Assembly (NCBI RefSeq): GCF_029027405.1 | Contig: NZ_CP093396.1 | Span: forward strand, 1,860,001 to 1,924,000 | Direction: 5' to 3' | Length of the DNA: 64,000 nucleotides | DNA from: Sulfurimonas sp. | GTDB lineage: Bacteria > Campylobacterota > Campylobacteria > Campylobacterales > Sulfurimonadaceae | Shown: positions 1 through 7,745 of the stretch, one piece after another | Numbering within the stretch: position 1 is the stretch's first letter | How the letters are laid out: each line of letters begins with the position of its first letter | Made by a program: the position numbers and the translations under genes | The notes under the pieces: model-generated | What the model was told of the DNA's origin: nothing | Database searches by the model: none | What the model saw: only the letters and a program-made list of their open reading frames with translations

Positions 1-2
1 CA

Positions 3-890
3 TACTTTACATATTGTAATCCTTCTAAACAGTTTGAACTTAATAAATTGCAAGAGGTTAATATTGAACGAAAAGAGTTTTATTATGATCTATCAAATAG
101 TAATTTTCAACACCTTGAATATCCTTATTATCAAGACTCAAAAGGACTGACAAATTTTGAAGCATTTAAAAACTTCTTGAATGAAACATCTTTATTATCA
201 AAGGGAGTAAATGTTTTTAGAAAAATGACATTTGAACCTAAAATGCTTGGTAATATCACAAATAAGGCATCTATTTATCGTGGTGGTAATACAATAATAT
301 TTAATCCTGAATTATTAAAGACACCTAACTACACGCCTGAAAAAGCATACAATAGAAGGAGTGATTTTAATTGGTCAATTATCAATAAATACATTTTCAA
401 ACGAGAACTTTGCGAAATTGTATTACCACTAAAACACGATAGGCAATTACAGAAAACACCATTAGTTACAAATGAAGTTAAATTACAAGCAGATATAAAA
501 GGTTTAATTTTTTATAGGCTTTTTGAAAATATTGTAAGTAAAGATAATTGGGAAAGTAAAACAAATCATAAAAGTGAATTGAGGTTTTATGAACAAATTA
601 AAAAGCAGACATTTACTAAAATAAAAATAAATAATTATAGAACACAGAACTTGATAAATTTGATTTTAGAAATTCTAAAAGACGTAAAGCTTTGGTGGTA
701 TAAAAATGAGTATCGAGCGGAAATAGATTATAATATTCAACAAAATATATTTACATTAGAAGTTTTAAGAATTGAATTAGGAAAAAGAAAATTTCAAATT
801 CTAATTCAAGATTTAGAAGATAATATGAAAATCGATAATGAGTTTATAAATAAAGTAATAGAAGAAATGACAAGAATAAAAAATGTATAA
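3..890 (+). CDS. Hypothetical protein, 5' end outside window; probable cassette ORF
   Basis: I do not recognise this protein. The reading frame is open to the left edge, so the gene probably begins outside the window. A TTG at 48 could start a 280-residue product, but no ribosome binding site precedes it. The visible part is rich in Asn, Lys and Ile, has no signal peptide or membrane segment, and ends in a charged, probably helical region. Its stop codon (888-890) lies inside the first arm of an attC-like palindrome, as is usual for integron gene cassettes, and two further small cassette-like ORFs follow in the same direction. Function unknown; cassette membership is an inference from the flanking site. 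Confidence 0.55.
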   Translation, partial: YFTYCNPSKQFELNKLQEVNIERKEFYYDLSNSNFQHLEYPYYQDSKGLTNFEAFKNFLNETSLLSKGVNVFRKMTFEPKMLGNITNKASIYRGGNTIIFNPELLKTPNYTPEKAYNRRSDFNWSIINKYIFKRELCEIVLPLKHDRQLQKTPLVTNEVKLQADIKGLIFYRLFENIVSKDNWESKTNHKSELRFYEQIKKQTFTKIKINNYRTQNLINLILEILKDVKLWWYKNEYRAEIDYNIQQNIFTLEVLRIELGKRKFQILIQDLEDNMKIDNEFINKVIEEMTRIKNV

Positions 891-1017
891 CAAATCGGAG
901 GAGAAAACGAGTGAAAATTTCCGATAATACAGAGCTTTTAGTATTGCATAAAGATAATTTAAAGTTCTAATTATTAAACCGTGATACCCACATCGTTTTT
1001 CACCTTAGGCGTTATGA
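885..1017 (+). other. attC-like recombination site 1 (imperfect palindrome)
   Basis: The arm starting at 885 with GTATAAC and the arm ending at 1017 with GTTATGA are imperfect inverted repeats over about 27 bases. ATAAC, an AGG/GAAAACGA core and GTG match the reverse complement of the other end, with small bulges. Between them is a variable, A+T-rich stretch with its own small AATAC/GTATT hairpin. The length of about 133 bp, the GTTATG-type end and the position overlapping the stop codon fit integron attC sites. No integrase gene is in the window; in the usual layout it would lie to the left. Confidence 0.5.
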
Positions 1018-1038
1018 TACTAATAGAAAGGAAGTTAA

Positions 1039-1296
1039 ATGGAAAAAATAATAGTTATTATAGGAATTATTTCTATAACCTCAGGGTTTCTTGTTTGGAC
1101 AACACTAATGCAGAAAAAAGGCTTAAAAGTACAACAAACTGCTATTGATGTTCAAGCCGAAGCAAATGAAAGAGAAAAAAAGATTATGCAACATATTGAA
1201 GAAACTTTACAAATGAATAAAGAACAGCTTGAAGAACAAAAAACTATGAGTTCATTGCTAAAAGATATAAGAGATGAATTGAGACTAAAATCATAA
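1039..1296 (+). CDS. Small membrane-anchored coiled-coil protein, cassette ORF
   Basis: An 85-residue protein of unknown function. Residues 3-23 form one hydrophobic segment. The rest is charged and predicted helical, with Glu, Gln and Lys heptad-like spacing, so a membrane-anchored coiled coil is likely. The ATG follows an AGAAAGGAAG ribosome binding site. It lies alone between two attC-like sites, and its stop codon (1294-1296) is inside the second one, which is the structure of a single-gene integron cassette. I do not recognise a family. Confidence 0.6.
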   Translation: MEKIIVIIGIISITSGFLVWTTLMQKKGLKVQQTAIDVQAEANEREKKIMQHIEETLQMNKEQLEEQKTMSSLLKDIRDELRLKS

Positions 1297-1343
1297 CAAA
1301 ACCTTGGAACTCTAAATGAGCCACCCACCATTTGCCGTTATGC
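1291..1343 (+). other. attC-like recombination site 2 (short)
   Basis: This 53-base segment begins TCATAAC and ends GTTATGC, which are complementary over six bases. An inner CTC/GAG pair closes a small loop (CTCTAAATGAG). The internal pairing between the arms is imperfect, as in attC sites. It starts at the stop codon of the preceding small ORF and ends 19 bases before the next start. The size is near the lower limit for attC sites. Confidence 0.45.
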
Positions 1344-1362
1344 ACATTAAAGGAACAAGAGT

Positions 1363-1665
1363 ATGGATACTTCACAATTAAAGAAAATGAATCGTTTTCG
1401 TAAAGGCTTACGCTTTATTGGTGCGATGCTCACGCTAGTTGGTGGATTCTTACTATTTAACTTTAGCTTATTATTGCTTGACCCAAACTCAACAATTACT
1501 GTCAACGGTGTTGTTACTTCTGATTTCAATCCAAAGCTAAAAGCAGTTATATTTATATCGTTGATTGTTTTTATTGGACTAGTTGCATTATTCGGGTCTA
1601 ATAGCTTTATTAATAAAATATTTGTTTGGCGTCAGTCACTATTATCTATTTTCACTAAAGGTTGA
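1363..1665 (+). CDS. Small two-helix membrane protein, last cassette-like ORF
   Basis: A 100-residue protein with two hydrophobic segments, about residues 17-41 and 61-82, separated by a polar loop. It is probably an inner-membrane protein of unknown function. The ATG is preceded by AAAGGAACAAG. Base composition looks less A+T-rich than in the two ORFs to its left, as expected for cassettes of different origin. No complete attC-like site follows it: after the stop the sequence runs directly into the truncated antitoxin gene on the other strand, and the two overlap by 11 bases. Confidence 0.6.
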   Translation: MDTSQLKKMNRFRKGLRFIGAMLTLVGGFLLFNFSLLLLDPNSTITVNGVVTSDFNPKLKAVIFISLIVFIGLVALFGSNSFINKIFVWRQSLLSIFTKG

Positions 1666-1867
1666 CAACGCCAATCTTTTTGGCCTCTTCATCTAGTGAG
1701 TTTATTATCCATTCAGGAAAATCAACATTGACTTTTTTAGTTTCTGTTTTTAACCTTTTTAGTCTTATAGCTGTTGAAAAATCCAAAAAGTCATCAATAT
1801 TTTCATTGTTGTCAAATTTTTCATCAAACCTTTTGGCTGTTATTTTTTCAATAATTTTTCTCTTCAT
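1655..1867 (-). pseudogene. CopG/BrnA-like antitoxin, C-terminally truncated
   Basis: The 70-residue translation resembles ribbon-helix-helix antitoxins of the BrnA/CopG type. It has an acidic N-terminal half (KRFDEKFDNNENIDDFLDF) followed by VNVDFPEWIINSLDEEAKKIGV, the strand and first helix of the fold. Family members usually continue with a second helix of roughly 15-20 residues ending in an IKVWL-like motif. Here the frame stops four residues after IGV, exactly where the cassette-like region begins, so the gene has probably lost its 3' end. No partner toxin is visible: the 12 bases upstream lead into the IS3 element, and rejoining the DNA across the element gives only the hypF end. Family assignment is moderately sure; loss of function is inferred. 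Confidence 0.5.
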
Positions 1868-1879
1868 TTTTTATACATC

Positions 1880-3212
1880 TATACTACCCCAAGAAAATCA
1901 AACAACTATTTCTAAAGTTTAATTCTTAAAAGAGTAAAATTAAACAATAAAAATAGAAGGTAATCTTATGAGTCGAAAAAGAACAACATATACAGCAGAA
2001 TTCAAGACAAAGTTAGTTTTAGAAGTTTTAAAAGAAGATAAGACACTAAATGAAATAGCAAGTGTAAATAATATCACACCAAAAAACTTACAAAATTGGA
2101 AGAAGATATTTTTGGAAAATGCAGAAGTTGCGATGGAACCTGCAAAAGTAATTAAAGAGTACAAAGAAGAGAATGTAAGATTACAAGCTAAACTTGATGA
2201 ATATGCAAAGGTTGTAGGTCAACTAACAGTAGAGAAGGACTGGGCGGTGGGAAAGTTAAGCAGCTTGGACTCTAGCTATAAAAAGGAGTTGATTGATAGA
2301 GATGAAAATAAGGCATTATCAGTTGTAAAACAATGTAATCTTATTAACTATAACAGAAGTAATTTGTTCTATGCACCAATGGTAAATCTTGCTAAAAATG
2401 TAATTAAAAAACATATAGAAAAAGTATTTGAAGAGATACCAAGCTATGGCTATATGAAAGTGTATTATCAACTACTAGAGGATGGTTTTCGTGTCAGTCC
2501 CAACACAGTGCTGGCATACCGTAGAGAGTTAGGATTACAGGCTGTTTTAGCTGTAAGACCACTAAATACATGGGCGGACAAGCAACATCATAAATACTCT
2601 TACAAAATAAGAGGATTAGATATCGTAAGAGCAAACCAAGTATGGTCAACAGATATAACCTATATTAAAATTAAAGGTGGTATGGTCTATATGGCTGCCA
2701 TAATTGATTGGTATTCTAAAGCAATATTATCTTGGCGAATATCCAACACAATGGATACAGATTTAGTCATGGGTGTACTAGATGAAGCACTCGCACTCTA
2801 TGGTAAGCCTGAGATATTTAATACTGATCAAGGGTCACAATATACAAGCTGTATCCACACTCAAACATTAAAAGATAATGACATAATTATCTCTATGGAT
2901 GGCAAAGGTAGAGCAACAGATAATATTTGTATTGAGAGGTTCTGGAGAAGTGCTAAAGTTGAAAAAATATACCTCAATGAATATGAGAGAGTATCAGTTC
3001 TCAAAAGTGATGTTAAGGATTATATAGAATTTTATAATCACAGAAGATTTCATGAGACATTGAAATATAAAAAACCTATGAATGTTTATTATGATAGTTT
3101 AAAAATCAATGATGAGAATTACACTAAATCTAGTGAAAATGTAGCATAGGGTAACAGGTATTTAGGGAATTAGATTTTTGAAAAAGTTGTCTTGACATAT
3201 TGGGGTAGTATA
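1880..3212 (+). mobile_element. IS3-family insertion sequence, complete, 1333 bp
   Basis: The ends are imperfect inverted repeats. The left end reads TATACTACCCCAA (1880-1892), and the right end (3200-3212) is its exact complement. Similarity continues inward for about 25 more bases (TCAA, ACAACT, TTTC). The trinucleotide ATC stands directly outside both ends (1877-1879 and 3213-3215) and is the probable 3-bp target duplication. One transposase gene fills the element. The termini do not have the common TG/CA of IS3 elements. The element separates the truncated antitoxin from hypF. Confidence 0.85.
1968..3149 (+). CDS. IS3-family transposase (single-frame OrfA-OrfB)
   Basis: A 393-residue DDE transposase. 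Residues 1-50 are a helix-turn-helix (YTAEFKTKLVLEVLK, then NITPKNLQNWKK), followed by a leucine-zipper-like helix at about 60-95. The central part matches the HTH_21 region (SYGYMKVYYQLLEDGF). The C-terminal integrase core carries the three catalytic residues: Asp in WSTDITYI, Asp in FNTDQGSQYTS and Glu in NICIERFWRS. Most IS3 elements split OrfA and OrfB and join them by a -1 frameshift, but here both parts lie in one continuous frame. All catalytic residues are present, so the enzyme may be active. Confidence 0.9.
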   Translation: MSRKRTTYTAEFKTKLVLEVLKEDKTLNEIASVNNITPKNLQNWKKIFLENAEVAMEPAKVIKEYKEENVRLQAKLDEYAKVVGQLTVEKDWAVGKLSSLDSSYKKELIDRDENKALSVVKQCNLINYNRSNLFYAPMVNLAKNVIKKHIEKVFEEIPSYGYMKVYYQLLEDGFRVSPNTVLAYRRELGLQAVLAVRPLNTWADKQHHKYSYKIRGLDIVRANQVWSTDITYIKIKGGMVYMAAIIDWYSKAILSWRISNTMDTDLVMGVLDEALALYGKPEIFNTDQGSQYTSCIHTQTLKDNDIIISMDGKGRATDNICIERFWRSAKVEKIYLNEYERVSVLKSDVKDYIEFYNHRRFHETLKYKKPMNVYYDSLKINDENYTKSSENVA

Positions 3213-3249
3213 ATCTTCTAACACTAATAATTCTGTATATATCACTTCT

Positions 3250-5421
3250 TTAATGCATAACTTGATAATAAGCTTGTCCTAAAGCAATTCCACCATCATT
3301 TATAGAAGTTTCTTGTTGAAAGTAATATTTTATATTTTCTTTTTTTAACTCTTTTATTATAAGTTCTAAAAGTGTTTTATTTTGAAAAACACCACCGCTT
3401 AAGATGACTTCTTTTTTCTCTAGTTTTGAAATATCTATAACTATTTTACAAAGAGTATTTATATAGATGCTCACTAAGTCTTTGTCAAATAAATCAAACT
3501 CTATATCTATAACTCCATCTATTATTTTATACTCAAATACCTTTGTTATCTCAGGTTTATAGTTTTGCTCACATATTAGTCCCGCTTCACCTTCATAAGT
3601 TTGAAAATGAAGTAGATTTAAAAATGAGGCAATCGCATCAAACACTCTACCAACTGAGCTACTTTTTGGAGCATTTAGATTTTTAGTGTAACTTTGATGA
3701 AGAATTTTTATTTCACTTTCTTTAAATGACTGGATAAGTTCTAAGTTTAAACTCAACACTTCATCTAAAGTATATCTATCAAAAAGCATACTCAGAGCTA
3801 CTCTACGAGGTTCTTTGATAGCTTTTTCTCCACCAAGAAGTTTGATAGATTTGAAAGTGTATTTTCTCTTATCACCTAAAAAAATCTCTCCACCCCAAAG
3901 TAAACCATCATCTCCATAACCTGTGCCATCAAAACTAAAACCTAAGTAATCTCCATCTAAAGCAAACTCAGCTTTAGTTGCATAGATATGAGCTAAATGA
4001 TGTTGAACTTCTTTTAGTTCTTTGTTTTGAAGTTTAGCCCATTTTGTGGTTTCATAGTTTGGATGTTTATCATGAACAATGATATCAGGCTCAAAATCAT
4101 AAAATCTTTTAAAGGTTTCTATTGTCGCTTGGAAAAATTCAAAAGCTTTTAAAGAACCCAAATCTCCAATATGAGGAGAAAGTATAATATTATCATCTAT
4201 TACAAAAGCTATTGCATTTTTTGCATTTGCTCCAACTGCTAAGATTTTCTTTTTACTTTTAAATGGAAGTTTGATAACCTTAGGTCCAAAACCACGAGAA
4301 AGTCTTAGCATCTGCCCTTTAGCATCTACGACTTGAAGCAAAGAATCATCAACTCCATTTATTATCTCTCTATTAAAATCTAGTATAAACTCAACAAAGG
4401 GTAATTTTTCTTTTATCATCTTAGCATCTATGATTATAGGTTCACTTGCTAAATTTGCACTTGTTGCAACTATTGGGTTATCTAGATGCTCAAAGAGTAA
4501 GTGATGAAGTGATGTATATGGTAAAAAACAAGCAATTCTATCTATATTTGGAGCGACATATTTTGAATATTTGTCACTGCTTTTTATATCTTTTTTAAGT
4601 ATTACTATTGGTGCTTCTTTTGAATGTAAGAGTTCTTTTTCTTTTTCACTTATAGATGCTATATCTTTAACTTGGTTTTCATCTTTACACATAATAGCAA
4701 AAGGTTTAGAAGATCTATGTTTAAACTCTCTTAACTTTTTTACTACTTCATCATTACTAGCATCACAAACTATGTGAAAACCACCTATTCCTTTTATGGC
4801 AACAATTTTTCCATTTTTTATATAATCAGCCGTTTTTTCTATACTCTCATTTAAACTTGGTCCGCAACTATTACATGAAATAGGTTGTGCATGATATCTA
4901 CGATTTAGTGGATTTTTATACTCATCATCACATGAATCACACATTGTAAAATCTTGCATTGAAGTATTGGCTCTATCGTAAGGAACAGTTTTTATAATAG
5001 AATATCTAGGTCCACAATTTGTGCAGTTTGTTGCAAAATAATCTAGATACTTATTTTCATCTTTTATATCATTTAAACACTCTGAACATATTGCGATATC
5101 TGGAGAAGTTAAAGCCGTTTTAGATGAAGTTTTTAAATCATTTGTACTTTGAATAATTTCAAAAATTTTATAATTTTTAAGTTCTTTTTCTATCTTTTTG
5201 ATTTTATCTATTCTAGCTAATGGAGGAAGTTTTGAGTGTAGAAGTATTTCAAACTCAGATATATTTGCATCTAAACCTTCAACTTCTAACTCAACACCAT
5301 TTTGATTATTTTTTACAAAACCATTAAGAGAGAGTTGCGTAACTAGCTGATACACAAAGGGGCGAAATCCAACACCTTGGACTTGCCCAGAGATTTTAAA
5401 GTTTACTAGCTTAATTAGCAA
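3250..5421 (-). CDS. hypF: Carbamoyltransferase HypF, [NiFe]-hydrogenase maturation
   Basis: HypF turns carbamoyl phosphate and ATP into a carbamoyl adenylate and passes the carbamoyl group to the C-terminal Cys of HypE, where it becomes cyanide for the Fe(CN)2CO centre. The 723 residues show the full domain order: acylphosphatase (about 5-90, motif VQGVGFRPFVYQL), two CxxC zinc fingers (about 110-185), a YrdC/Sua5-like domain (about 195-370) and a Kae1-like domain (about 390-720) with HPNYE, HHLAH, DGTGYGDDG and SGGVFQN motifs. It overlaps the 3' end of hydE by 11 bases and is the last gene of the operon. hypABCDE are not in the window. Confidence 0.95.
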   Translation of the reverse strand: MLIKLVNFKISGQVQGVGFRPFVYQLVTQLSLNGFVKNNQNGVELEVEGLDANISEFEILLHSKLPPLARIDKIKKIEKELKNYKIFEIIQSTNDLKTSSKTALTSPDIAICSECLNDIKDENKYLDYFATNCTNCGPRYSIIKTVPYDRANTSMQDFTMCDSCDDEYKNPLNRRYHAQPISCNSCGPSLNESIEKTADYIKNGKIVAIKGIGGFHIVCDASNDEVVKKLREFKHRSSKPFAIMCKDENQVKDIASISEKEKELLHSKEAPIVILKKDIKSSDKYSKYVAPNIDRIACFLPYTSLHHLLFEHLDNPIVATSANLASEPIIIDAKMIKEKLPFVEFILDFNREIINGVDDSLLQVVDAKGQMLRLSRGFGPKVIKLPFKSKKKILAVGANAKNAIAFVIDDNIILSPHIGDLGSLKAFEFFQATIETFKRFYDFEPDIIVHDKHPNYETTKWAKLQNKELKEVQHHLAHIYATKAEFALDGDYLGFSFDGTGYGDDGLLWGGEIFLGDKRKYTFKSIKLLGGEKAIKEPRRVALSMLFDRYTLDEVLSLNLELIQSFKESEIKILHQSYTKNLNAPKSSSVGRVFDAIASFLNLLHFQTYEGEAGLICEQNYKPEITKVFEYKIIDGVIDIEFDLFDKDLVSIYINTLCKIVIDISKLEKKEVILSGGVFQNKTLLELIIKELKKENIKYYFQQETSINDGGIALGQAYYQVMH

Positions 5422-7084
5422 CTAGTTCATTTCCACCATATAAAATATTATCACCATCTACTGGCAATTGTTTATTGAAATATAGTTTATGATTTATAGA
5501 AACTTCTTTGTCCAACTTGCTAAAAAGATGATTGTTTCCTAGTAGTGAACCTGTTGCTACAACAACATCAGTATTCATACTATGTTTAATCTCATCTAAT
5601 TGAGTAGCTATAAATTCAACAAAGCTCTCTATAACTCCATAACAAAGACTTAATGGGTCTATATCAGCTAACCTAAAAGTCATTGCTGTTCTTATAACCA
5701 TAAGTGGATCTAAAAAAACTTTTGATTTTATTGTTTGTAATTTATAATCTATTCTAGGACCCTTCTCGCCTAAATATAATTTTGCATTATTTTCTAAAAT
5801 ATTTCCGCTTGTATATAGGTCTTCGCTATCACTTAGGTCTAATATAATTGCTATAATTCCCCATAATTTATAAACATTTAAATCTTTACCATCAAAAGTA
5901 ATTTTAGATATTTTTTCACAATGCTCTGGGTATTTTGCTTTATATGATTTTAATAGTTTTGAAGCTTTTTCATCACTAGCATCTATAGCCTCAAATATTT
6001 GAGAAATTGAACTAAACTCAAACTTGAAAGATAAGTACTCTATGATTCCAAATTTTTTAGAATATGCCAAAATATTGTTATGATAATCTTTACTTAGATT
6101 TAGCCCAACAACAGTTTGCTCGAATAGTTTATGTTCTCTTATTACAGAATTAAAAGCACCCAAAAATGGAACTACTTTCTCTGATGATAAAGGAAATTTC
6201 GGAAGTCCCTTGTTTCCACTTAGAATAATAATATTTTTTTCTCCAACAACACATTCTATAGGAACAAGGTTTGTTTTTGGCTCAACAAGAAGCAGTTCAT
6301 CTTGAAATTCAATCTTTTGCTGAGTTATAAATACTAGATTAATTCCATTTTTTTGTAACTCTAAAGAAATAAAATGAAGGATTAAATCATCTGCTAATTT
6401 AAATCTTAAAAGTTCATTATCAACTCCCTCAAAATCAACTTTAAATTTAAGGTTTGTTTTTAACTTTATAAGTGGCTTTTCAATTGCACCTAAAGCAATG
6501 ATTTCATTTTCTGTTGCACTCGTATATTTGCCTACTGATGCCAAATCATAACTTAATACATCAAACGAAATATCATTACATTTTGAGCTTAATTTACCTA
6601 AATAGTATTCGCCATAAAAAGTATTAACCTTTACATTATTTCCATCAGCTATAGACTTTGCAATTTTTTGAAAATCTGCTTGATGATTTTGAGGTTTAAT
6701 GTTAGCGTCATATCCACAAACTTCACATTCGCAAAAAGGATTGTAAAAGTTTTCATTTGACTCATCTAGAACTTTTTTCAGGCAACTTGGACAAAATGAT
6801 AAAAAAGCTTTATCTGCTGAAGGTAAAACGAACTCTTCATCAGGCATAGCATCTACAACATTAACTTGGGTATTGTCTAAAAATATTGAGTGTGGAAGTT
6901 CTAAAGAAAGGTTGTTTGCAAATTCTTCTAATTCAGTTGAATTTTCAGACTCTACGAAAAGTTTTACTTTTTTATCTACTTTAACTAACTTACCTTCAAG
7001 TTTTGAATTACTCAAAACTCTTAAAAGCACTTTTTCATAAACTAAAGATGATGATGAATACTCAAATACAAACTCTAATAACAC
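5411..7084 (-). CDS. hydE: HydE-type hydrogenase operon protein, degenerate HypF paralogue
   Basis: A 557-residue protein in the position of hydE of the Wolinella and Helicobacter hyd operons; this is unrelated to radical-SAM HydE of [FeFe] hydrogenases. It carries one zinc finger with C-x2-C-x18-C-x2-C spacing (CPSC to CEVC, about residues 97-122), the spacing typical of HypF. The C-terminal half follows the HypF Kae1-like domain: VATGSLLGNNHLF corresponds to HypF LSGGVFQNKTLL, and the region around LNLSKDYHNN corresponds to the HypF HPNYE region. The HypF HHLAH and DGTGYG residues are absent and no acylphosphatase motif is visible. I infer a non-catalytic HypF-derived maturation factor. It overlaps hydD by 10 bases and hypF by 11. 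Confidence 0.7.
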   Translation of the reverse strand: MLLEFVFEYSSSSLVYEKVLLRVLSNSKLEGKLVKVDKKVKLFVESENSTELEEFANNLSLELPHSIFLDNTQVNVVDAMPDEEFVLPSADKAFLSFCPSCLKKVLDESNENFYNPFCECEVCGYDANIKPQNHQADFQKIAKSIADGNNVKVNTFYGEYYLGKLSSKCNDISFDVLSYDLASVGKYTSATENEIIALGAIEKPLIKLKTNLKFKVDFEGVDNELLRFKLADDLILHFISLELQKNGINLVFITQQKIEFQDELLLVEPKTNLVPIECVVGEKNIIILSGNKGLPKFPLSSEKVVPFLGAFNSVIREHKLFEQTVVGLNLSKDYHNNILAYSKKFGIIEYLSFKFEFSSISQIFEAIDASDEKASKLLKSYKAKYPEHCEKISKITFDGKDLNVYKLWGIIAIILDLSDSEDLYTSGNILENNAKLYLGEKGPRIDYKLQTIKSKVFLDPLMVIRTAMTFRLADIDPLSLCYGVIESFVEFIATQLDEIKHSMNTDVVVATGSLLGNNHLFSKLDKEVSINHKLYFNKQLPVDGDNILYGGNELVAN

Positions 7085-7629
7085 TCTGTACCTCTCAAAT
7101 AAGATGTTTTTGCAACTTCTTGAAGATTAACTTTTTCGTTTTTAACACTTACTTCCATTCCTAACTCTTTCATATATTTTATAATAGAGTCTTCCATTGT
7201 CAAACAAGCATTTAACACTTCTTTTGTGATTGTAAAAGTTGTATCTTCTCCTATAACATAGGGAATAACTCCAACAATTTTAACAGGAGGAAGGTCACCT
7301 AGCATATCAATCATCTGCAAAGTTTGTAGCATCTCAACTTCATGAGCACTCCCCTGCCAAGTAATATAATCTGGAACTGCACTAAAGTCAAAACTATAAA
7401 CATCTCCAATACTCCCATCTTTTACACTAACACAGTCAATAAGAACAACTCTGTCGTAATCTGTAATAATTGGTATTAAAATCTGAGCGAGAGTACCACC
7501 ATCTACTAAAGTTACACTATGTTCTTCAGACTTAAAATTATACTTTTCATCCAAAAAATTTGTTAAATGAACACCTATGCCTTCATCACCAAACAATACA
7601 TTACCGATACCTAAAATTAATATTTTCAC
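7075..7629 (-). CDS. hydD: Hydrogenase maturation endopeptidase HydD (HyaD/HupD family)
   Basis: This nickel-dependent endopeptidase removes the C-terminal extension of the large subunit once the active site is built. The 184 residues begin with the family signature GIGNVLFGDEGIGVH. The metal-binding residues of this family appear to be Glu16, Asp65 (VLIDCVS) and His96 (GSAHEVEM). The start codon is GTG, chosen because GGAG stands six bases before it. The gene follows two hairpins that separate it from hydC and overlaps hydE by 10 bases, so hydD-hydE-hypF should be one translationally coupled unit. Confidence 0.93.
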   Translation of the reverse strand: MKILILGIGNVLFGDEGIGVHLTNFLDEKYNFKSEEHSVTLVDGGTLAQILIPIITDYDRVVLIDCVSVKDGSIGDVYSFDFSAVPDYITWQGSAHEVEMLQTLQMIDMLGDLPPVKIVGVIPYVIGEDTTFTITKEVLNACLTMEDSIIKYMKELGMEVSVKNEKVNLQEVAKTSYLRGTECY

Positions 7630-7653
7630 ATTACTCCAATATTACTAAAAAAA

Positions 7654-7700
7654 AAGTTTCCAATTAATAATTCTATCGAAAAATGATTGATTGGAAACTT
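7654..7700 (-). promoter_or_regulatory. Hairpin upstream of hydD
   Basis: AAGTTTCCAAT (7654-7664) and ATTGGAAACTT (7690-7700) form a perfect 11-bp inverted repeat around a 25-base loop. On the minus strand it is followed by a long U-run and ends 24 bases before the hydD start. It could be a second terminator after hydC, or a leader or RNA-processing structure for hydD. Confidence 0.5.
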
Positions 7701-7714
7701 TATGTTTTTTTTTG

Positions 7715-7738
7715 AAAAAAAAGCAAGGAAAACCTTGC
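7715..7738 (-). terminator. Rho-independent terminator after hydC
   Basis: On the minus strand GCAAGG-TTTT-CCTTGC (7723-7738) is a perfect 6-bp hairpin followed by eight T residues (7715-7722). It begins 7 bases after the hydC stop. It should reduce transcription from the structural genes hydABC into the maturation genes hydDE-hypF. Confidence 0.8.
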
Positions 7739-7745
7739 CTTTAAT

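Noticed and set aside
1662..1922. Open frame on the plus strand over the truncated antitoxin
   Set aside because: It is a hydrophobic mirror of the antitoxin frame; the minus-strand translation has clear family motifs.
1968..3149. Programmed -1 frameshift in the IS3 transposase
   Set aside because: The frame is continuous through the OrfA/OrfB boundary, so no shift is needed.
1868..3249. A BrnT-type toxin partner for the antitoxin
   Set aside because: Rejoining the sequence across the IS3 element leaves only about 47 bases after hypF, with no toxin coding.
5411..7084. Radical-SAM HydE of [FeFe] hydrogenase
   Set aside because: No CxxxCxxC radical-SAM motif; the gene lies in a [NiFe] operon and resembles HypF.
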